Source of the DNA: Weeksellaceae bacterium TAE3-ERU29
Lineage (GTDB): Bacteria > Bacteroidota > Bacteroidia > Flavobacteriales > Weeksellaceae
Direction: 5' to 3'
DNA length: 64,000 nucleotides
Assembly (NCBI GenBank): GCA_019218445.1
Contig: JAHUUM010000003.1
Location: 1 to 64,000, forward strand
The position numbers and the translations under genes were made by a program. The notes below the pieces were generated by a model. The model saw nothing but the letters and a program-made list of their open reading frames with translations, was not told the DNA's origin and ran no database searches. This document shows, piece by piece, positions 61,257 through 64,000 of the stretch (the stretch's first letter is position 1; every line of letters begins with the position of its first letter).

Positions 61257-63851
61257 ATGGCGAAAACAAAGAACACCGAAACTCCGTTAATGCAGCAATA
61301 CAATAAGATAAAGGCTAAATACCCAGATGCCATATTATTGTTTAGAGTAGGAGATTTTTACGAAACTTTTGGCGAAGACGCGGTAAGAACAGCTAAGATT
61401 TTAGATATAGTCCTTACAAAAAGAGCAAACGGAAAAGCCTCGCATATAGAACTGGCAGGATTTCCATATCATTCTTTAGATGCTTATTTGCCAAAATTGG
61501 TGAGAGCAGGAATCAGAGTGGCGGTTTGTGACCAGTTAGAAGACCCGTCTAAAACCAAAAAAATCGTAAAAAGAGGAGTAACAGAATTGGTTACGCCCGG
61601 TGTTGCCTTAAACGACCAAGTAATTGGCTCGTCATCTAATAACTTTTTAATGTCCGTTCATCAAGATAAAAACTTTTATGGCGTTGCGTTATTAGATATT
61701 TCTACGGGAGAATTCTTTTTGCAAGAAGGGAATGAGTCTGAGGTTAGAAAATTAATTCAGAACTTTTCGCCGAACGAAATCATTTATCAAAAAAGAAGAA
61801 AAATAGATTTCTTACCGCATAGTATTAGTCAGTTTGCTTTAGACGATTGGGCATTTCAGTATGATTTTGCGTATGAGAAATTAATTCGCCATTTTGATAC
61901 GCTTTCCTTAAAAGGTTTCGGGGTAGAAGGAATGAGTTTAGCCGTAACCGCTGCGGGAGCTATTTTTGCTTATCTGGACGAAACACATCATTTTGATTTA
62001 AAACACATCAGTACCATTCAAAGAATCGTGAACGATAATTTTGTTTGGTTAGACTCTTTCACCGTTCGAAATTTAGAAATATTTGATTCGCCTCATCGTG
62101 ATTCGGTTACGTTGTTAGACGTTATAAATCATACTTTAACGCCAATGGGAACGCGAATGCTGAGACGTTGGTTGGCATTACCACTTAATCAAGTAAAACC
62201 GATTCAGCAAAGACAAAATACTGTTCATTACTTTTTAAATCAAGAAGAAACCTCAATTTTATTAACTGAAGAATTAAAAAATATTGCAGATATAGAACGC
62301 CTTTGTGCAAAAATTGCCACAGGTAAAATCACACCAAAACAACTGACTCAACTTACAGATTCTTTAAAATCAATTCAATCAATAATGGAAATTTTAAAGG
62401 ATTATAATGCGAAAGAGTTAAACAGCGTTGATTTTAAATTAGATGCTTTAAGCAATTTATGTACTCAATTAGAGGAATCTTTGACCGAAGACCCACCACA
62501 TTTTATTAATAAAGGAAATGTGATAGCACCGGGTGTAAGTGTGGAATTAGACGAACTTCGTCAGATTTTAACCAACGGAAAAGATTTTATTGAAGACATG
62601 AAAAATCGGGAAATTGAGAATACCGGAATTTCAAGTCTTAAAATAAGTTTTAATAATGTTTTCGGGTATTATATTGAGGTGCGAAACACACATAAAGACA
62701 AAGTTCCTGAGGATTGGGTGAGAAAACAAACACTCACGAATTGTGAACGTTACATTACCGAAGAGTTAAAACGATACGAAGAAAAAATACTGGGGGCAGA
62801 AGAGAAAATTCTTCAGCTCGAAACGCAATTATTTCAGGATTTAATCATGGCTATTATGCCGTTGATTCCGAGATTGCAAGAAAATGCAAATGCACTTGCT
62901 AAGTTAGATTGTTTATTGAATTTTTCTCGTTTGGCAAATAGAAATCATTATGTAAAGCCAAACCTAAATGAATCAAAAATAATTCATATAGAAGACGGGC
63001 GACACCCGGTGATTGAGCAGCAACTACCTCCAACTTCGCCTTATATTGCCAATAGTATTTATTTAGATGATAAGGAGCAACAAATCATTATGATTACTGG
63101 TCCGAATATGTCGGGTAAATCGGCGTTATTACGTCAGGTTGCTTTGATTGTACTCATGGCTCAGATAGGAAGTTATGTTCCGGCAAAATCGGCAGAAATT
63201 GGTTTGGTAGATAAGATTTTTACTCGTGTAGGTGCGTCCGATAATCTTTCGGTGGGAGAGAGTACCTTTATGGTAGAAATGAACGAAACGGCTCAAATTC
63301 TAAATAATTTAACCGACAGGAGTTTAATTCTGTTAGATGAAATCGGGCGTGGAACAAGTACTTATGACGGAATTTCGATTGCGTGGTCTATCACCGAGTT
63401 TTTACACGAGCATAAAGGTCGCCCCAAAACGCTTTTCGCAACGCATTATCATGAATTAAATGAAATGGCAAAAAGTTTTGAACGAATCAAAAATTACAAT
63501 GTAAGTATCAAGGAAACAAAGGATACTATATTGTTTTTAAGAAAACTTCAGCCGGGTGGTAGTGAGCATAGTTTCGGGATTCACGTGGCGAAATTAGCGG
63601 GAATGCCTCAAAAAGTTTTAAGACGTGCCGATGAGGTTTTAAAACATTTGGAAGACACGCATACAAATGATGCTTTGAGTAAGAAAACACAGAAAATAAC
63701 TCAGGAAAATATGCAGTTGAGTTTCTTTCAGTTAGACGACCCGATTTTAGTTGATATCCGAGAGGAAATAGAAAATACCGAAATAGATACGCTGACACCC
63801 GTAGAAGCTTTAATGAAACTTAATGAAATAAAGAAAAAATTAGGCAAGTAA
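61257..63851 (+). CDS. mutS: DNA mismatch repair protein MutS
   Basis: 864-aa mismatch sensor. The mismatch-binding Phe-x-Glu is in VGDFYETFGEDA (about residue 37-39). Connector, lever and clamp domains follow. The ATPase has Walker A GPNMSGKSALLRQ (near 615), the signature VGESTFMVEM, Walker B ILLDEIGRGTSTYDG and the H-loop FATHYHEL. The C-terminal helix-turn-helix dimerisation region ends MKLNEIKKKLGK. Works with MutL at 29335-31158. Complete gene. Confidence 0.97.
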   Translation: MAKTKNTETPLMQQYNKIKAKYPDAILLFRVGDFYETFGEDAVRTAKILDIVLTKRANGKASHIELAGFPYHSLDAYLPKLVRAGIRVAVCDQLEDPSKTKKIVKRGVTELVTPGVALNDQVIGSSSNNFLMSVHQDKNFYGVALLDISTGEFFLQEGNESEVRKLIQNFSPNEIIYQKRRKIDFLPHSISQFALDDWAFQYDFAYEKLIRHFDTLSLKGFGVEGMSLAVTAAGAIFAYLDETHHFDLKHISTIQRIVNDNFVWLDSFTVRNLEIFDSPHRDSVTLLDVINHTLTPMGTRMLRRWLALPLNQVKPIQQRQNTVHYFLNQEETSILLTEELKNIADIERLCAKIATGKITPKQLTQLTDSLKSIQSIMEILKDYNAKELNSVDFKLDALSNLCTQLEESLTEDPPHFINKGNVIAPGVSVELDELRQILTNGKDFIEDMKNREIENTGISSLKISFNNVFGYYIEVRNTHKDKVPEDWVRKQTLTNCERYITEELKRYEEKILGAEEKILQLETQLFQDLIMAIMPLIPRLQENANALAKLDCLLNFSRLANRNHYVKPNLNESKIIHIEDGRHPVIEQQLPPTSPYIANSIYLDDKEQQIIMITGPNMSGKSALLRQVALIVLMAQIGSYVPAKSAEIGLVDKIFTRVGASDNLSVGESTFMVEMNETAQILNNLTDRSLILLDEIGRGTSTYDGISIAWSITEFLHEHKGRPKTLFATHYHELNEMAKSFERIKNYNVSIKETKDTILFLRKLQPGGSEHSFGIHVAKLAGMPQKVLRRADEVLKHLEDTHTNDALSKKTQKITQENMQLSFFQLDDPILVDIREEIENTEIDTLTPVEALMKLNEIKKKLGK

Positions 63852-63867
63852 AATTTTTTAGTATTTT

Positions 63868-63925
63868 GTCATGTTGAATTTATTTCAGCATCTCATGAGA
63901 TTCTAAAGCAAGTTAAGAGTGATAG
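63868..63925. repeat. intergenic palindromic repeat, family A, degenerate copy 3
   Basis: GTCATGTTGAATTTATTTCA followed by GCATCTCATGAGATTC and AAAGCAAGTTAAGAGTGA: shortened and diverged relative to the copies near 57 kb. After it only AT-rich sequence remains to the window end. Confidence 0.55.
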
Positions 63926-64000
63926 TAATTATTTATTTGTATTTGTTTTAAATAATATCTAATTACGTGGTCTTTATCCATTTATTTCTCTGATTATTGT

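Noticed and set aside
1-64000. CRISPR array or rRNA genes
   Set aside because: No regularly spaced direct repeats with unique spacers and no rRNA-like sequence were seen.

Overview
The window reads as chromosomal DNA of a low-GC member of the class Flavobacteriia (phylum Bacteroidota). Support: many genes are preceded by the Bacteroidota -7 promoter element TAnnTTTG with no clear Shine-Dalgarno. Family content also fits: a GldA-like ABC ATPase, DUF3127, TIGR02757, a NamZ-type DUF1343 enzyme, FadL/TodX-like barrels, a mutL-rhomboid-rhomboid block and FeoB with a Cys-rich partner. Intergenic palindromes of a kind common in this class are present. I cannot name the genus from the sequence alone.

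Layout. (1) 1-7640, all minus strand: an accessory block of RHS/YD-repeat polymorphic-toxin tips. Two orphan tips (712-3336 and 4980-6470) share a 615-bp core and then diverge completely into different C-terminal toxin-like domains. Each is followed by small immunity-like genes, and fragments of further toxin and immunity genes lie between them. (2) 7665-18997: mostly housekeeping genes (rfbD, a TonB-like pseudogene, SulP transporter, TIGR02757, glycogen debranching enzyme, gldA-like, acyl-CoA ligase, nhaA, ruvC). (3) 19101-28780: purN, aat, an OmpA/multi-barrel outer-membrane pair, DUF3127, tRNA-Leu, an IS3-family scar, proS, a Tyr/Gly-rich lipoprotein and a FadL-like porin. (4) 29015-38675: small membrane protein-mutL-two rhomboids, tRNA-Cys, bioB, HI0933-like flavoprotein, FadL-like porin, SGNH lipoprotein. 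(5) 38861-49604: antitoxin-like pseudogene, lpdA, EamA transporter, ruvB, queG, NamZ-like enzyme, LolC/E-like permease, DUF2383, recJ, esterase. (6) 49673-52145: ferrous-iron uptake operon feoA-feoB-Cys-rich protein. (7) 52166-64000: a cysteine-free Crp/Fnr regulator divergent from a CcoI-like copper ATPase with an FNR-type palindrome between them, then aminotransferase, repeat elements, ychF, an RNA methyltransferase, a RelE/ParE toxin-antitoxin pair and mutS.

How it fits together. DNA repair and recombination functions (mutL, mutS, recJ, ruvB, ruvC) are scattered through the window as single genes. Envelope functions dominate the rest. The most interesting material is the RHS tip array and the divergent regulator/copper-ATPase promoter. 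Accessory loci contain several broken genes, while the long core genes are intact, so the breaks look like real decay rather than general sequence error.
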